A stretch of 43,932 nt of DNA from the NCBI RefSeq assembly GCF_024710765.1, contig NZ_JANJUE010000214.1:1-43932 (forward strand). The letters are read 5' to 3'. The notes below the pieces were generated by a model. It did no database searches, was not told the DNA's origin, and worked only from the letters and a program-made list of their open reading frames with translations. This DNA comes from Pseudoxanthomonas sp. GTDB taxonomy: Bacteria; Pseudomonadota; Gammaproteobacteria; Xanthomonadales; Xanthomonadaceae. This document shows, one piece after another, positions 16,807 through 25,665 of the stretch; the stretch's first letter is position 1, and each line of letters opens with the position of its first letter. The translations under genes and the position numbers were made by a program.

Positions 16807-18195
16807 ATGCGGCTACCCCGGCCTTCGGCAATCGCCCGCCGGGGCGACGAGACAACCAACGGAACCGCCACCATTACCCCGAACATCACCCTGCGCAGCA
16901 TTCCCCGCGACCAGCACCCGATATCGCGCAAGGACATCAGTCCCAATGCCCTGCGCGTGCTGTACCGGCTGCGTGACGCGGGCTTCGCCGGCTACCTGGT
17001 CGGCGGGGCCGTGCGCGACCTGCTGGTCGGTGGGCACCCCAAGGATTTCGACGTCGCCACCGACGCCACCCCGGAGCAGGTCAAGCAGCTGTTCCGCAAT
17101 TGCCGGCTGATTGGCCGCCGGTTCCGCCTGGCCCACGTGGTGTTCGGCAGCGAGATCATCGAGGTCGCCACCTTCCGCGCCAACAGCGACGACGGCAGCG
17201 GCGATCGCGAAATGGAGAATGGCCGGCTGGTCCGCGACAACGTCTACGGCACCGTCGAGGACGATGCGATCCGTCGCGACTTCACTGCCAATGCGCTGTA
17301 TTACGCCATCGAGGATTTCTCGGTGCGCGACTACGTCGGCGGTTTCGAGGACGTGCAGGCCCGCACGCTGCGCCTGATCGGGGACCCCGAGCAGCGTTAC
17401 CGCGAGGACCCCGTGCGCATGCTGCGCGCGGTGCGCCTGGCCGCCAAGCTGGGCTTCTCGATCGAGCCGGCCACCGCGGAGCCCATCGCGCGGCTGGCGT
17501 CGCTGCTTTCCGACGCCGCGCCGGCGCGGTTGTTCGAGGAAATCCTCAAGCTGTTCCTGTCCGGCCACGCGGTGGCCAGCTTCGAGGGCCTGGAGCGTTT
17601 CGGCCTGCTGGGCGTGCTGCTGCCGGAGACCGCCGCGGCACTGGCGTCCAACCGCAGCGGGGCGCTGCGCCGCATGCTGCTCGAAGGCCTGGCCGGCACC
17701 GATCGGCGCGTGGCCAACGATGAGCCGGTGTCGCCGGCGTTCCTGTTCGCCTTGCTGCTGTGGCCGGCATACTGCCGCGCCCTGATGGCGCTGCAGGCCC
17801 AGGGCGTGCATGCGGAGGAAGCGCAGCGCCGCGCCGCCGATCGAGTGACCCTGCACCAGCTCAATACCATCGCGCTGCCACGCCGCTTCTCGCTGCCGAT
17901 GCAGGAGATCTGGCTGTTGCAGACGCGCTTTGGCAACCGCCAGCGCAAGCGGGTCATGCGCCTGCTGACCCATCCGCGCTTCCGCGCCGCCTTCGATTTC
18001 CTGGTCCTGCGTCTTTCCGCATCCAGCGAACATGCCGAGGACGTGGCGTTCTGGCGGGAGGCCCAGGCGCAATCGCCCGAGGTCCTGGCCAACGCGCTGG
18101 TTTCCGCTCCGGGCACGGCGGACGAAGAGGGGGGGCCGCAAGGTCGCCGTCGTCGCCGCCGTCGCCGTCGCAGCAGCGCCGCTTCGCCGGAATGA
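16807..18195 (+). CDS. pcnB: poly(A) polymerase I
   Basis: PcnB adds poly(A) tails to RNA and so promotes decay. The 462 residues hold the class II nucleotidyltransferase core: GYLVGGAVRDLL at about 62-73, the metal-binding pair in DFDVATDATP, and RRDFTANALYY. An RNA-binding helical region follows. The tail ends in a run of ten arginines before SSAASPE, in place of the basic tail of E. coli PcnB. Family similarity begins at IPRDQHPISRKDIS (about residue 32), so the true start may lie downstream of ATG 16807, but no good ATG, GTG or TTG is there. The stop overlaps folK by ATGA. The first 30 residues are therefore uncertain. Confidence 0.9.
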   Translation: MRLPRPSAIARRGDETTNGTATITPNITLRSIPRDQHPISRKDISPNALRVLYRLRDAGFAGYLVGGAVRDLLVGGHPKDFDVATDATPEQVKQLFRNCRLIGRRFRLAHVVFGSEIIEVATFRANSDDGSGDREMENGRLVRDNVYGTVEDDAIRRDFTANALYYAIEDFSVRDYVGGFEDVQARTLRLIGDPEQRYREDPVRMLRAVRLAAKLGFSIEPATAEPIARLASLLSDAAPARLFEEILKLFLSGHAVASFEGLERFGLLGVLLPETAAALASNRSGALRRMLLEGLAGTDRRVANDEPVSPAFLFALLLWPAYCRALMALQAQGVHAEEAQRRAADRVTLHQLNTIALPRRFSLPMQEIWLLQTRFGNRQRKRVMRLLTHPRFRAAFDFLVLRLSASSEHAEDVAFWREAQAQSPEVLANALVSAPGTADEEGGPQGRRRRRRRRRSSAASPE

Positions 18196-18683
18196 ATCCG
18201 CCGGCCACGGCCTTCGTCGGCCTGGGCGCGAACCTGGGCGACGCCCAGGCCAGCGTGCGCGCGGCCGCCGTTCGGCTGGGGCAACTGCCGGAAACCGAAT
18301 GCCTGGCGTTGTCGCGGCTCTACCGCACCCCGGCCTGGGGCCTGGAAGCGCAGCCCGATTTCATCAATGCCGTGGCCGTGCTCCGCACCACGCTGGAACC
18401 GGTTACGTTGCTGGAGCACCTGCTCGCGGTGGAGCGCGAGTTCGGCCGCGATCGCAGCCGCGAGCAGCGCTGGGGCCCGCGCCGGCTGGATCTGGATCTG
18501 CTGTTGTTCGGGGATCGGGTGCTCGATGTGCCCGGACTGCAGTTGCCGCATCCACGCCTGCACGAACGCGCCTTCGCGCTGGTGCCGCTGCTGGACGTGG
18601 CGCCGGATGCCTGGATCCCGGGGCACGGCTACGCGCGGGATGCAGCGTCCGGCCTGGAAAGGTCGAACATCCAGCCGTTATGA
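18192..18683 (+). CDS. folK: HPPK, 6-hydroxymethyl-7,8-dihydropterin pyrophosphokinase
   Basis: FolK transfers pyrophosphate from ATP to the dihydropterin in folate synthesis. The 163-residue product has the N-terminal FVGLGANLGDA motif and the family signature RWGPRRLDLDLLLFGD at about 96-111, with the metal-binding DLD. HPRLHERAF follows. ATG 18192 overlaps the pcnB stop (ATGA), giving translational coupling as in the well-known pcnB-folK pair. panB follows after 17 nt. Confidence 0.95.
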   Translation: MNPPATAFVGLGANLGDAQASVRAAAVRLGQLPETECLALSRLYRTPAWGLEAQPDFINAVAVLRTTLEPVTLLEHLLAVEREFGRDRSREQRWGPRRLDLDLLLFGDRVLDVPGLQLPHPRLHERAFALVPLLDVAPDAWIPGHGYARDAASGLERSNIQPL

Positions 18684-18686
18684 GGG

Positions 18687-18692
18687 GATAAT
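18687..18692 (+). promoter_or_regulatory. -10-like element placed for a leaderless panB transcript
   Basis: GATAAT lies 8 nt before panB ATG 18701, and no ribosome site fits the space. A transcript starting at the ATG would be leaderless. The -35 side (CGAACA, 17 nt upstream) is a weak match. Confidence 0.4.
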
Positions 18693-18700
18693 GCATTCCC

Positions 18701-19513
18701 ATGAGCACCCACGCCGATAGCAAGCCCTGGACCGTTCCCGCCCTGGCCGAGGCCAAGCGGGATGGACGCAAGCTGGTCATGCTGACCGCCTACGACGCCG
18801 GTTTCGCCCGGGTCTTCGACGCCAATGGCGCCGACCTGATCCTGGTCGGCGATTCGCTGGGCATGGTGGTGCAGGGGCACGATTCGACCCTGCCGGTCAG
18901 CACCGCCGACGTCGCCTACCACACCGCCGCCGTCGCCCGCGGCCTGAACCGCGCGCTGCTGATCAGCGATCTGCCGTTCCAGTCCGACGCCACGCCCGAG
19001 CGCGCGCTGGACGCCTCGATCGCGCTGCTGCAGGCGGGCGCGGAGATGGTCAAGCTGGAAGGCGCCGGCCACAAGCTGGAAGTGATCCGCTTCCTGGCCG
19101 AGCGCGACATCCCGGTCTGCGCGCACCTGGGCCTGACCCCGCAGTCGGTGCTCAAGTTCGGCGGCTACAAGGTACAAGGCCGCGACGAGGCCGCCGCCGC
19201 GCGCCTGCGTGCCGATGCCCGCGCGGTGGCGGAAGCCGGCGCGGCGCTGCTGGTGCTGGAATGCGTGCCGTCGCCGCTGGCCGCCGCCATCACCGCCGAC
19301 ATCGCGATCCCGACCATCGGCATCGGCGCCGGCCCGGACTGCGATGGCCAGGTGCTGGTGCTGCATGATTTCCTCGGCCTGGACAGCGGCCATCGCCGGC
19401 CGAAGTTCGTCAAGGATTTCCTCGCCGAAGGCGGTTCGATCGCCGGCGCCGTGCGCGCCTACGCCGACGCTGTGCGCGACGGCAGCTTCCCCGACGCCAG
19501 CCATTCCTACTGA
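18701..19513 (+). CDS. panB: 3-methyl-2-oxobutanoate hydroxymethyltransferase
   Basis: PanB makes ketopantoate from ketoisovalerate and methylene-THF, the first pantothenate step. The 270 residues are of normal length. Metal and substrate motifs include [28 protein letters not shown] and the C-terminal [18 protein letters not shown]. It heads panB-panC-panD, three consecutive steps to pantothenate in one direction, downstream of pcnB-folK. Spacing to panC is 48 nt. An element resembling a -10 lies just before the start (see separate entry), so the unit may have its own promoter. Confidence 0.96.
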   Translation: MSTHADSKPWTVPALAEAKRDGRKLVMLTAYDAGFARVFDANGADLILVGDSLGMVVQGHDSTLPVSTADVAYHTAAVARGLNRALLISDLPFQSDATPERALDASIALLQAGAEMVKLEGAGHKLEVIRFLAERDIPVCAHLGLTPQSVLKFGGYKVQGRDEAAAARLRADARAVAEAGAALLVLECVPSPLAAAITADIAIPTIGIGAGPDCDGQVLVLHDFLGLDSGHRRPKFVKDFLAEGGSIAGAVRAYADAVRDGSFPDASHSY

Positions 19514-19561
19514 GCCACGCTTCCGGCGCGGCGCGCCAGCGCACTTTCCGCGGACACCTAC

Positions 19562-20404
19562 ATGCTAGAAACCATCACCGAACCGCACGATCTGCGCGCC
19601 CGCGTCAGGCAATGGAAACGCGAGGGCCTGAAAGTCGCGCTGGTGCCGACGATGGGCAACCTGCATGCGGGCCATTACTCGCTGGTCATGCTGGCGCGGC
19701 AGTACGCCGACCGCGTGGTGTCCAGCGTGTTCGTCAATCCGACCCAGTTCGGTCCCAACGAGGACTTCACCCGCTACCCGCGCACGCCGGAAGCGGACAT
19801 GAGCGGTCTCGAGGGCGCCGGTTGCGATGTCCTGTGGCTGCCCACGGTGGAATCGATGTATCCGTTCGGGGTGGAACTGGCCGCGCGGGTGCACGTGCCC
19901 GGCGTCAGCAGCCTGCTGGAAGGCGCACACCGTCCCGGTCATTTCGATGGCGTGTGCACCGTGGTCGCGCGCCTGTTCAACCAGGTGCAGCCGGACCTGG
20001 CGGCCTTCGGCAAGAAGGATTACCAGCAACTGGCGGTCATCCGGCAGATGGTGGCGGACCTGGCATTCCCGATCGAACTGCTCGCCGGCAACATCGTGCG
20101 CGAGAGCGACGGCCTGGCGATGAGTTCGCGCAACCAATACCTCTCGGCGGACGAGCGCCCGCGCGCCGCGGAGATCCGCCGCGTGCTCACCGCCATGCGC
20201 GACGGCATCGTCGCTGGAAACCCGCGGGTGGAGGTCGAAAGCGCCGCCAGCCGCCAACTGGCCGAGGCCGGCTTCGTGGTGGACTACACCACGGTGCGTC
20301 GACCCGACCTGAGCGAGCCGGCGGATGGCGAAACCGGTAGCCGGGTCGCGCTGGTCGCCGCCCGCCTGGGCCGGACCCGGCTGATCGACAACCTGGAGTG
20401 GTGA
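19562..20404 (+). CDS. panC: pantothenate synthetase
   Basis: PanC joins pantoate and beta-alanine with ATP. The 280-residue product carries the nucleotidyl-transferase HxGH motif as HAGH at 35-38 (PTMGNLHAGH), the pantoate-contacting FVNPTQFGPNEDF, FGKKDYQQL, and the KMSKS-equivalent AMSSRNQYL. ATG 19562 is the only start consistent with the family N-terminus; the ribosome site is weak. It is followed by 114 nt holding GC-rich dyads but no gene, then panD. Confidence 0.96.
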   Translation: MLETITEPHDLRARVRQWKREGLKVALVPTMGNLHAGHYSLVMLARQYADRVVSSVFVNPTQFGPNEDFTRYPRTPEADMSGLEGAGCDVLWLPTVESMYPFGVELAARVHVPGVSSLLEGAHRPGHFDGVCTVVARLFNQVQPDLAAFGKKDYQQLAVIRQMVADLAFPIELLAGNIVRESDGLAMSSRNQYLSADERPRAAEIRRVLTAMRDGIVAGNPRVEVESAASRQLAEAGFVVDYTTVRRPDLSEPADGETGSRVALVAARLGRTRLIDNLEW

Positions 20405-20518
20405 GCGCGGCGTCCTTCGTCCGCTTCCTGTTCCGCGCGTTTTCACGCGCCGCATGCACGGCGGCCGCCGCCGGCCGCTGCTAAACTTCCGCTTCCTCCG
20501 TGGTCCGTCACCCCCGCC

Positions 20519-20899
20519 ATGCAACTCAGCCTTCTCAAGACCAAGATCCACCGCGCCACCGTCACCCACGCCGAACTGAACTATGAAGGCTCGATCGCCA
20601 TCGACGGCCTGCTGCTGGACGCCAGCGGCATCCGCGAGTTCGAGCAGGTGCACATCTGGGACGTGACCAACGGTGCGCGTTTTTCCACCTACGCCATCCG
20701 CGCCGACGAAGGCAGCGGCATCATCTCGCTCAATGGCGGCGCCGCGCGCCACGTGCAGATCGGCGACCTGATCATCATCGCCGCGTTCGCCGGCATGAGC
20801 GAGGAGGAAGCCGAGCGCTTCCAGCCCAAGCTGATCTACGTGGACGGCAACAACGCGATCACCCACACCAACCACAGCATCCCCAAGCAGGCCGCATGA
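20519..20899 (+). CDS. panD: aspartate 1-decarboxylase proenzyme
   Basis: PanD decarboxylates aspartate to beta-alanine for PanC. The 126-residue proenzyme self-cleaves between Gly24 and Ser25 ([10 protein letters not shown]), generating the pyruvoyl group at Ser25. The catalytic Tyr and Thr region [10 protein letters not shown] is present. Its stop overlaps pgi by ATGA (20896-20899), so pgi translation is likely coupled to it. No panM/panZ maturation factor is seen in the window. Confidence 0.97.
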   Translation: MQLSLLKTKIHRATVTHAELNYEGSIAIDGLLLDASGIREFEQVHIWDVTNGARFSTYAIRADEGSGIISLNGGAARHVQIGDLIIIAAFAGMSEEEAERFQPKLIYVDGNNAITHTNHSIPKQAA

Positions 20900-22413
20900 G
20901 CCAGACACCGGGTTTCGACGCATTGCAGTCCCACGCCGCGCGCTTGCGCGGGCAATCCCTGCCGGCGCTGCTGGCGCAGGATCCGGCGCGCGCCAACGAC
21001 TTCGCACTGCGCCACGGCCCGCTGTATTTCAACTTCGCCCGCCAGGGCTATGACCGCGACGCGTTGTCGGCGCTGCTCGCGCTGGGCGAATCGCGGGATC
21101 TGACGGGCGCGTTCCAGCGCCTGTTCGATGGCGAGAAGGTCAACGTCACCGAAGGCCGCGCCGCCCTGCACACGGCCCTGCGCGGCAATCACTCCGGGGC
21201 CGCCGTCGCGCGCGAGGCCTTCGCCACCGCCAGCGCGGTGCGCGAGCGCATGGCCGCGCTAATCGCGGATCTGGAAGCCAGCGATGTCACCGACATCGTC
21301 AGTGTCGGCATCGGCGGTTCCGATCTCGGCCCGCGGCTGGTGGCCGATGCGTTGCGCGGCCCGTTGCCGGGCCGCTTCCGCGTGCATTTTCTTTCCAACG
21401 TCGACGGCGCAGCCGCCCAGCGCGTGCTGGCGCCGCTGGATCCGCGCAAGACCGCGGCCATCCTGATTTCCAAGACCTTCGGTACCCAGGAAACCCTGCT
21501 CAACGGCGGCATCCTGCGCGACTGGCTGGGCAGCAGCGACCGGCTGTACGCGGTCAGCGCCAATCCCGAGCGCGCGGCCGCCGCGTTCGCGATCGATGCG
21601 GCGCGCGTCCTGCCGATGTGGGACTGGGTCGGTGGCCGCTACTCGTTGTGGTCGGCGGTCGGCCTGCCGATCGCGCTGGCGATCGGTTTCGAGCGCTTCG
21701 AGGCACTGCTGGCCGGCGCCTCGGACTTCGATGCGCACGTATTGAACACCGCGCCCGCCGGCAACATCGCGGTGCGCCACGCGCTGACCGCGATCTGGAA
21801 CCGCAACGCGCTCGGCCATGCCGCGCATGGCGTGATGACCTACGACCAGCGCCTGGCACTGCTGCCGGCCTACCTGCAGCAACTGGTGATGGAGAGCCTG
21901 GGCAAGTCGGTGAAGCTGGATGGCAGCCCGGTGGGCGTGGACACCGTGCCGGTATGGTGGGGTGGGGCCGGCACCGATGTGCAGCACAGCTTCTTCCAGG
22001 CGCTGCACCAGGGCACCGGCATCGTGCCGCTGGATTTCGTCGGTACCGTCCGCAACGACGATCCCTACGCCGAGAACCACCTGGCGCTGATGTCCAACCT
22101 GCTGGCGCAGACCGAGGCGCTGGCGAACGGGCAGGGCAGCGAAGATCCGCACCGCGCGTATCCGGGCAGTCGCCCCAGCACGCTGATCCTGCTCGACGCG
22201 CTGACCCCGCAGACCCTGGGCGGCCTGATCGCCATGTACGAGCACAGCGTGTACGCGCAATCGGTGCTGTGGGGCATCAACGCCTTCGATCAGTTCGGCG
22301 TGGAGCTGGGCAAGCAATTGGCCAATGGCCTGCTGCCGGCGCTCAAGGACCAGGCCGAAGCCAGCGATCCGGTCACCCGCGTCCTGCTGGAAGAGCTGCG
22401 CAAGCGCGGCTGA
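20896..22413 (+). CDS. pgi: glucose-6-phosphate isomerase
   Basis: Pgi interconverts glucose-6-phosphate and fructose-6-phosphate. The 505 residues contain both family signatures: [19 protein letters not shown] near residue 241 and [16 protein letters not shown] near residue 456. [10 protein letters not shown] gives the phosphate-binding loop. The 4-nt overlap with panD joins a glycolytic gene to the pantothenate cluster, a link without an obvious metabolic reason. A REP palindrome lies 17 nt after the stop. Confidence 0.97.
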   Translation: MSQTPGFDALQSHAARLRGQSLPALLAQDPARANDFALRHGPLYFNFARQGYDRDALSALLALGESRDLTGAFQRLFDGEKVNVTEGRAALHTALRGNHSGAAVAREAFATASAVRERMAALIADLEASDVTDIVSVGIGGSDLGPRLVADALRGPLPGRFRVHFLSNVDGAAAQRVLAPLDPRKTAAILISKTFGTQETLLNGGILRDWLGSSDRLYAVSANPERAAAAFAIDAARVLPMWDWVGGRYSLWSAVGLPIALAIGFERFEALLAGASDFDAHVLNTAPAGNIAVRHALTAIWNRNALGHAAHGVMTYDQRLALLPAYLQQLVMESLGKSVKLDGSPVGVDTVPVWWGGAGTDVQHSFFQALHQGTGIVPLDFVGTVRNDDPYAENHLALMSNLLAQTEALANGQGSEDPHRAYPGSRPSTLILLDALTPQTLGGLIAMYEHSVYAQSVLWGINAFDQFGVELGKQLANGLLPALKDQAEASDPVTRVLLEELRKRG

Positions 22414-22430
22414 TCTTCAGGAAGCACCTT

Positions 22431-22491
22431 GTAGGAGCGACGTGAGTCGCGACCGGATGGTTTCCGTCGTCGCGACTCACGGCGCTCCTAC
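22431..22491. repeat. GTAG-ended REP palindrome
   Basis: Arms of 23 nt (22431-22453 and 22469-22491) are inverted copies with one mismatch, both beginning GTAGGAGCG and ending GTGAGTCGCGAC. The 15-nt centre can itself pair (CGGA/TCCG). This matches the REP class with a terminal GTAG known from Stenotrophomonas and Xanthomonas. It fills the gap between the converging pgi and queG and probably ends both transcripts. Confidence 0.9.
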
Positions 22492-22501
22492 GGGGACGGT
22501 G

Positions 22502-23578
22502 TCATGGCTGCGAATGCCGTTGCAACGCCCACGCCACATGCTCGCGCACCAGCGCCGACGGATCATCGCGGCGCGAGGCCAGTGCGGCCAGCACCTCGGG
22601 TGTCGTCGGCGCATTGCCCAGCGCGACGGCGATGTTGCGCAGCCAGCGTTCGTGGCCACTGCGGCGGATCGCCGAGCCCTCGGTGCGGCGCAGGAATTCG
22701 GCTTCGTCCCAGGCGAACAGCTGCGGCAGGGTCGCGGTGTCCAGATCGTTGCGCGCGCGGAAGTCGGGTTCGTCATGGCGCTTGGCGAACTTGTTCCAGG
22801 GACAGACCAGTTGGCAATCGTCGCAGCCGAAGATGCGGTTGCCCATCGGCACGCGCAGATCTTCAGGTATCGCCCCGTCGTGCTCGATGGTCAGGTAGGA
22901 GATGCAGCGCCGCGCATCCAGCCGGTAGGGCGCGGTGATCGCCCGGGTAGGACAGATGTCGATGCAACGCACGCAGGTGCCGCAGTGCGCGCTGGCGGGC
23001 GCGTCGATGGGCAGCGGCAGGTCGACGTAGATCTCGCCCAGGAAAAACCAGGAGCCGCCTTCCTTGTCGATCAGGCAGGTGTGCTTGCCGATCCAGCCAA
23101 GTCCCGCGTTGCGCGCGAGCGCGCGTTCCAGCACCGGTGCCGAGTCGACGAACACGCGATGGCCGAATGGCCCGACTTCCTCCTGCAGCCGCTCGGCCAG
23201 CCGCTGCAGGCGATTGCGCATCAGCTTGTGGTAGTCGCGTCCCAGCGCGTAGCGCGCCACGTAGGCGCGCTCGCCGTCCGCCAGCGTCCGCCAGGCGTCG
23301 TCGCCGTCATTGCGGCCGTAATCCAGGCCCACCGAGATGACCCGCAAGGTCCCCGGCAGCAGTTCCTGCGGCCGGCTGCGCTTGTCGCCATGGCGCGCCA
23401 TCCAGTCCATCGAGCCGTACAGGCCCTGCGCCAGCCAGTCGCGCAGGTGATCCTCGTCCGGCCCCAGTTCGATGCCGGCGATGCCGCAGCGCTGGAAACC
23501 GAACTCGCGCGCCAGATCCCGTACCCGCGTGGCGAGCGCGGCGGGGTCCGGCAGCAGGGCGGGCGCGGTGGACGACAT
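22502..23578 (-). CDS. queG: epoxyqueuosine reductase
   Basis: QueG carries out the last step of queuosine synthesis in tRNA, using cobalamin and two [4Fe-4S] clusters. The 358 residues include the DUF1730 N-terminal region, the general acid D145 in FVDSAPVLERALA, the ferredoxin cysteines C199, C202, C205 and C209, and C225, C252, C255 and C259. A HEAT-like C-terminal end follows. ATG 23578 is chosen for MSSTAPALLP; the frame is open upstream across the divergent nnr start and is not used. The divergent layout with nnr (23 nt between starts) is the same as in E. coli. Confidence 0.95.
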   Translation of the reverse strand: MSSTAPALLPDPAALATRVRDLAREFGFQRCGIAGIELGPDEDHLRDWLAQGLYGSMDWMARHGDKRSRPQELLPGTLRVISVGLDYGRNDGDDAWRTLADGERAYVARYALGRDYHKLMRNRLQRLAERLQEEVGPFGHRVFVDSAPVLERALARNAGLGWIGKHTCLIDKEGGSWFFLGEIYVDLPLPIDAPASAHCGTCVRCIDICPTRAITAPYRLDARRCISYLTIEHDGAIPEDLRVPMGNRIFGCDDCQLVCPWNKFAKRHDEPDFRARNDLDTATLPQLFAWDEAEFLRRTEGSAIRRSGHERWLRNIAVALGNAPTTPEVLAALASRRDDPSALVREHVAWALQRHSQP

Positions 23579-23586
23579 GCGGCAAG

Positions 23587-23594
23587 TATAGAAT
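23587..23594 (+). promoter_or_regulatory. -10-like element placed for a leaderless nnr transcript
   Basis: TATAGAAT (core TAGAAT, 23589-23594) ends 7 nt before nnr ATG 23602. No Shine-Dalgarno fits, and the whole intergenic space is 23 nt. No convincing -35 is seen. Confidence 0.45.
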
Positions 23595-23601
23595 CGGCCG
23601 C

Positions 23602-25074
23602 ATGTCCGGCAGCTTTCCCCTATACGACACCCATGCCGCGCGCGAACTGGATGCGCGTGCGACCGCCCGCCTGGGCGGCGATTCGCATGCCCTGATGCTG
23701 CGGGCCGGACAGGCCGCCTGGCGCCAGCTGCTGGCCGAATGGCCGCAGGCGCAGCGGATCGTGGTGGTGTGCGGGCCGGGCAACAACGGGGGCGATGGTT
23801 ACGTGTTGGCGCAGCTGGCGCGTCGCTCCGGACGCACGGTGCTGGTGGCGCATCTGGACGAGCACGCGCCGCGCACTCCGTCCAGCCAGCGCGCCTGCAC
23901 CGATTACATCGCCGCCGGTGGCCGGGTCGAACTGTTCGACATCGTCCTGCCCGCCGCGGATCTGGTGGTCGACGCACTGTTCGGCATCGGCCTGTCGCGT
24001 GCGCCCGAGGCGGGATCCGCGCGGCTGATCGAAGCGATCAACGCGCAGAGCGCGCCGGTATTCTCGCTGGATGTTCCCAGCGGCGTGGACGCCGATCGCG
24101 GCCAGGTGCCAGGCGTGGCGGTGCTGGCCTCGCGCACCCTCCAGTTCATTGCCGAACACGTCGGGTTGCGCACCGGCGATGCGCTCGAGTACACCGGCGC
24201 GTGCGCGCTGGACGAACTCGACGTGCCGGACGATATTTTCACCGACGTTGCGCCGGTGGCGACCGGGCTGGGGCAGGGCGCGCTCGCGCGCTGGTTGTTG
24301 CCGCGGCGACGCAACACCCACAAGGGTGAATCCGGACGCGTGCTCTGCATCGGCGGCGACCAGGGCAGCGGTGGCGCCATCGCGTTGTGCGCGGAGGCGG
24401 CCTTGCGCGCCGGTGCCGGCCTGGTGCGGGTGGCTACCCGCGAGCGCCATGTCGGACCAATCCTGGCGCGCAGGCCGGAAGCGATGGTGCGCGCGGTGGA
24501 ATCCGGCGAGGACCTGGCGCCCTTGTTGCCGCAGGCCGACGTGATCGCGCTCGGGCCAGGACTTGGGCAAGGCGAATGGGGAATGGGTCTGTTCGAACTG
24601 GCGCTGCGCGCGGGCAAGCCCTGCGTGCTGGACGCCGATGCGCTCAACCTGCTGGTGGCGCATCCGCACGAACTTCACGACGCGATCCTGACCCCGCATC
24701 CGGGCGAGGCGGCGCGGCTGCTGGGCGCGGACACGCGCGAAATCCAGCGGGATCGCCTGGCCGCCGCGCGCGCGCTGGCCAAACGTCACGGGTCCGTGGT
24801 CGTACTCAAGGGCGCGGGCACGATCATCGCCGCCCCGCGGGAAACGCCCTGCGTGCTCGATGCCGGCAATCCCGGCATGGCGGTCGGTGGCATGGGCGAT
24901 GTGCTGACCGGCATCATCGCGGCGCTGCGCGCACAGGGACTGCCGGCGTTCGACGCGGCGCGTGCCGGCGCGTTGCTGCATTCGCTTGCGGCCGACGCCA
25001 CGGCCGCCGACGGCGAACGTGGATTGCTGCCTTCGGATCTGATGCCGATCGTGCGCAGCCTCGCCAATCCCTGA
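23602..25074 (+). CDS. nnr: bifunctional NAD(P)H-hydrate epimerase / ADP-dependent dehydratase
   Basis: This enzyme repairs hydrated NADH and NADPH. The N-terminal YjeF epimerase domain (about 1-215) carries GPGNNGGDG at 58-66 and LDVPSGVDAD. The C-terminal ribokinase-like dehydratase domain (about 225-490) carries GGDQGSGGA and the catalytic Asp433 in VGGMGDVLTGII. The 490 residues match the fused E. coli protein. It leads nnr-tsaE-amiC-mutL, the conserved proteobacterial order, and is divergent from queG. The start lacks a Shine-Dalgarno, consistent with leaderless translation. Confidence 0.95.
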   Translation: MSGSFPLYDTHAARELDARATARLGGDSHALMLRAGQAAWRQLLAEWPQAQRIVVVCGPGNNGGDGYVLAQLARRSGRTVLVAHLDEHAPRTPSSQRACTDYIAAGGRVELFDIVLPAADLVVDALFGIGLSRAPEAGSARLIEAINAQSAPVFSLDVPSGVDADRGQVPGVAVLASRTLQFIAEHVGLRTGDALEYTGACALDELDVPDDIFTDVAPVATGLGQGALARWLLPRRRNTHKGESGRVLCIGGDQGSGGAIALCAEAALRAGAGLVRVATRERHVGPILARRPEAMVRAVESGEDLAPLLPQADVIALGPGLGQGEWGMGLFELALRAGKPCVLDADALNLLVAHPHELHDAILTPHPGEAARLLGADTREIQRDRLAAARALAKRHGSVVVLKGAGTIIAAPRETPCVLDAGNPGMAVGGMGDVLTGIIAALRAQGLPAFDAARAGALLHSLAADATAADGERGLLPSDLMPIVRSLANP

Positions 25075-25086
25075 GCGCGCGAAGGC

Positions 25087-25092
25087 TAGAAT
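25087..25092 (+). promoter_or_regulatory. -10-like element placed for a leaderless tsaE transcript
   Basis: TAGAAT ends 6 nt before tsaE ATG 25099 (TAGAAT-CGCGGC-ATG), almost the same sequence as in front of nnr. No ribosome site lies in the remaining 6 nt. Confidence 0.45.
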
Positions 25093-25098
25093 CGCGGC

Positions 25099-25590
25099 AT
25101 GGAATCCCTGTCCCTGTTTCTTCCCGACAGCGAGGCGACCGACGCGCTCGGACACGCGCTCGCCGCGAGCCGGCCGACCAGTGCCGTGGTCCACCTGCAA
25201 GGCGATCTCGGCGCAGGAAAATCCACCCTGGCGCGCGCGCTGCTGCGCGCACTGGGCGTGCAGGGCGCCATCCGCAGCCCGACCTACACACTGGTCGAAC
25301 GTTATCCGCTGGCGGACGGCGAAGCCTGGCACCTGGATCTGTACCGCATCGGTGATGCGGGGGAACTGGATTTCCTGGGCCTGGACGAGGGCAGCGCCAC
25401 TCTGTGGCTGGTGGAATGGCCCGAGCGCGGCGGCGCCGGGCTACCAGCTTGCGACCTGCGGGTCAGGCTGGCGGTGGACGGATCCGGGCGTTCCGCCACC
25501 CTGGAGGCGCGCAGCGGAGCGGGCCGGGAATGGCTGGGACGCCTGGCAAAAGATCGCCAGTTGCCTCGATCACCTGTCCCAGCGGTATAG
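25099..25590 (+). CDS. tsaE: tRNA threonylcarbamoyladenosine biosynthesis ATPase
   Basis: TsaE is the P-loop ATPase that drives the TsaBD complex in t6A modification of ANN-decoding tRNAs. The 163-residue product has Walker A GDLGAGKS at 35-42, followed by RSPTYTLVERYP and the Walker B-like WHLDLYRIGD. The WLVEWPERG motif near the end of the domain is typical. The gene lies 24 nt after nnr and has an unusual leaderless-type start. It is followed by 75 nt containing the amiC promoter. Confidence 0.95.
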   Translation: MESLSLFLPDSEATDALGHALAASRPTSAVVHLQGDLGAGKSTLARALLRALGVQGAIRSPTYTLVERYPLADGEAWHLDLYRIGDAGELDFLGLDEGSATLWLVEWPERGGAGLPACDLRVRLAVDGSGRSATLEARSGAGREWLGRLAKDRQLPRSPVPAV

Positions 25591-25629
25591 GAAGATCCGG
25601 CAGGTCACGGATTATTAAGGGAAAACTTC

Positions 25630-25658
25630 TTGCAATCCGGCGCGGTTGGTGCTTGAAT
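25630..25658 (+). promoter_or_regulatory. promoter of amiC, leaderless spacing
   Basis: TTGCAA (25630-25635), a 17-nt spacer and TTGAAT (25653-25658) give a plausible sigma-70 promoter. The -10 ends 7 nt before ATG 25666, so transcription would begin at or very near the start codon. Confidence 0.5.
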
Positions 25659-25665
25659 CCGCCCC

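Noticed and set aside
20405-20518. GC-rich dyads between panC and panD as a terminator
   Set aside because: Several short GC pairings exist but none has a clear long stem with a T-run; read-through to panD is expected.
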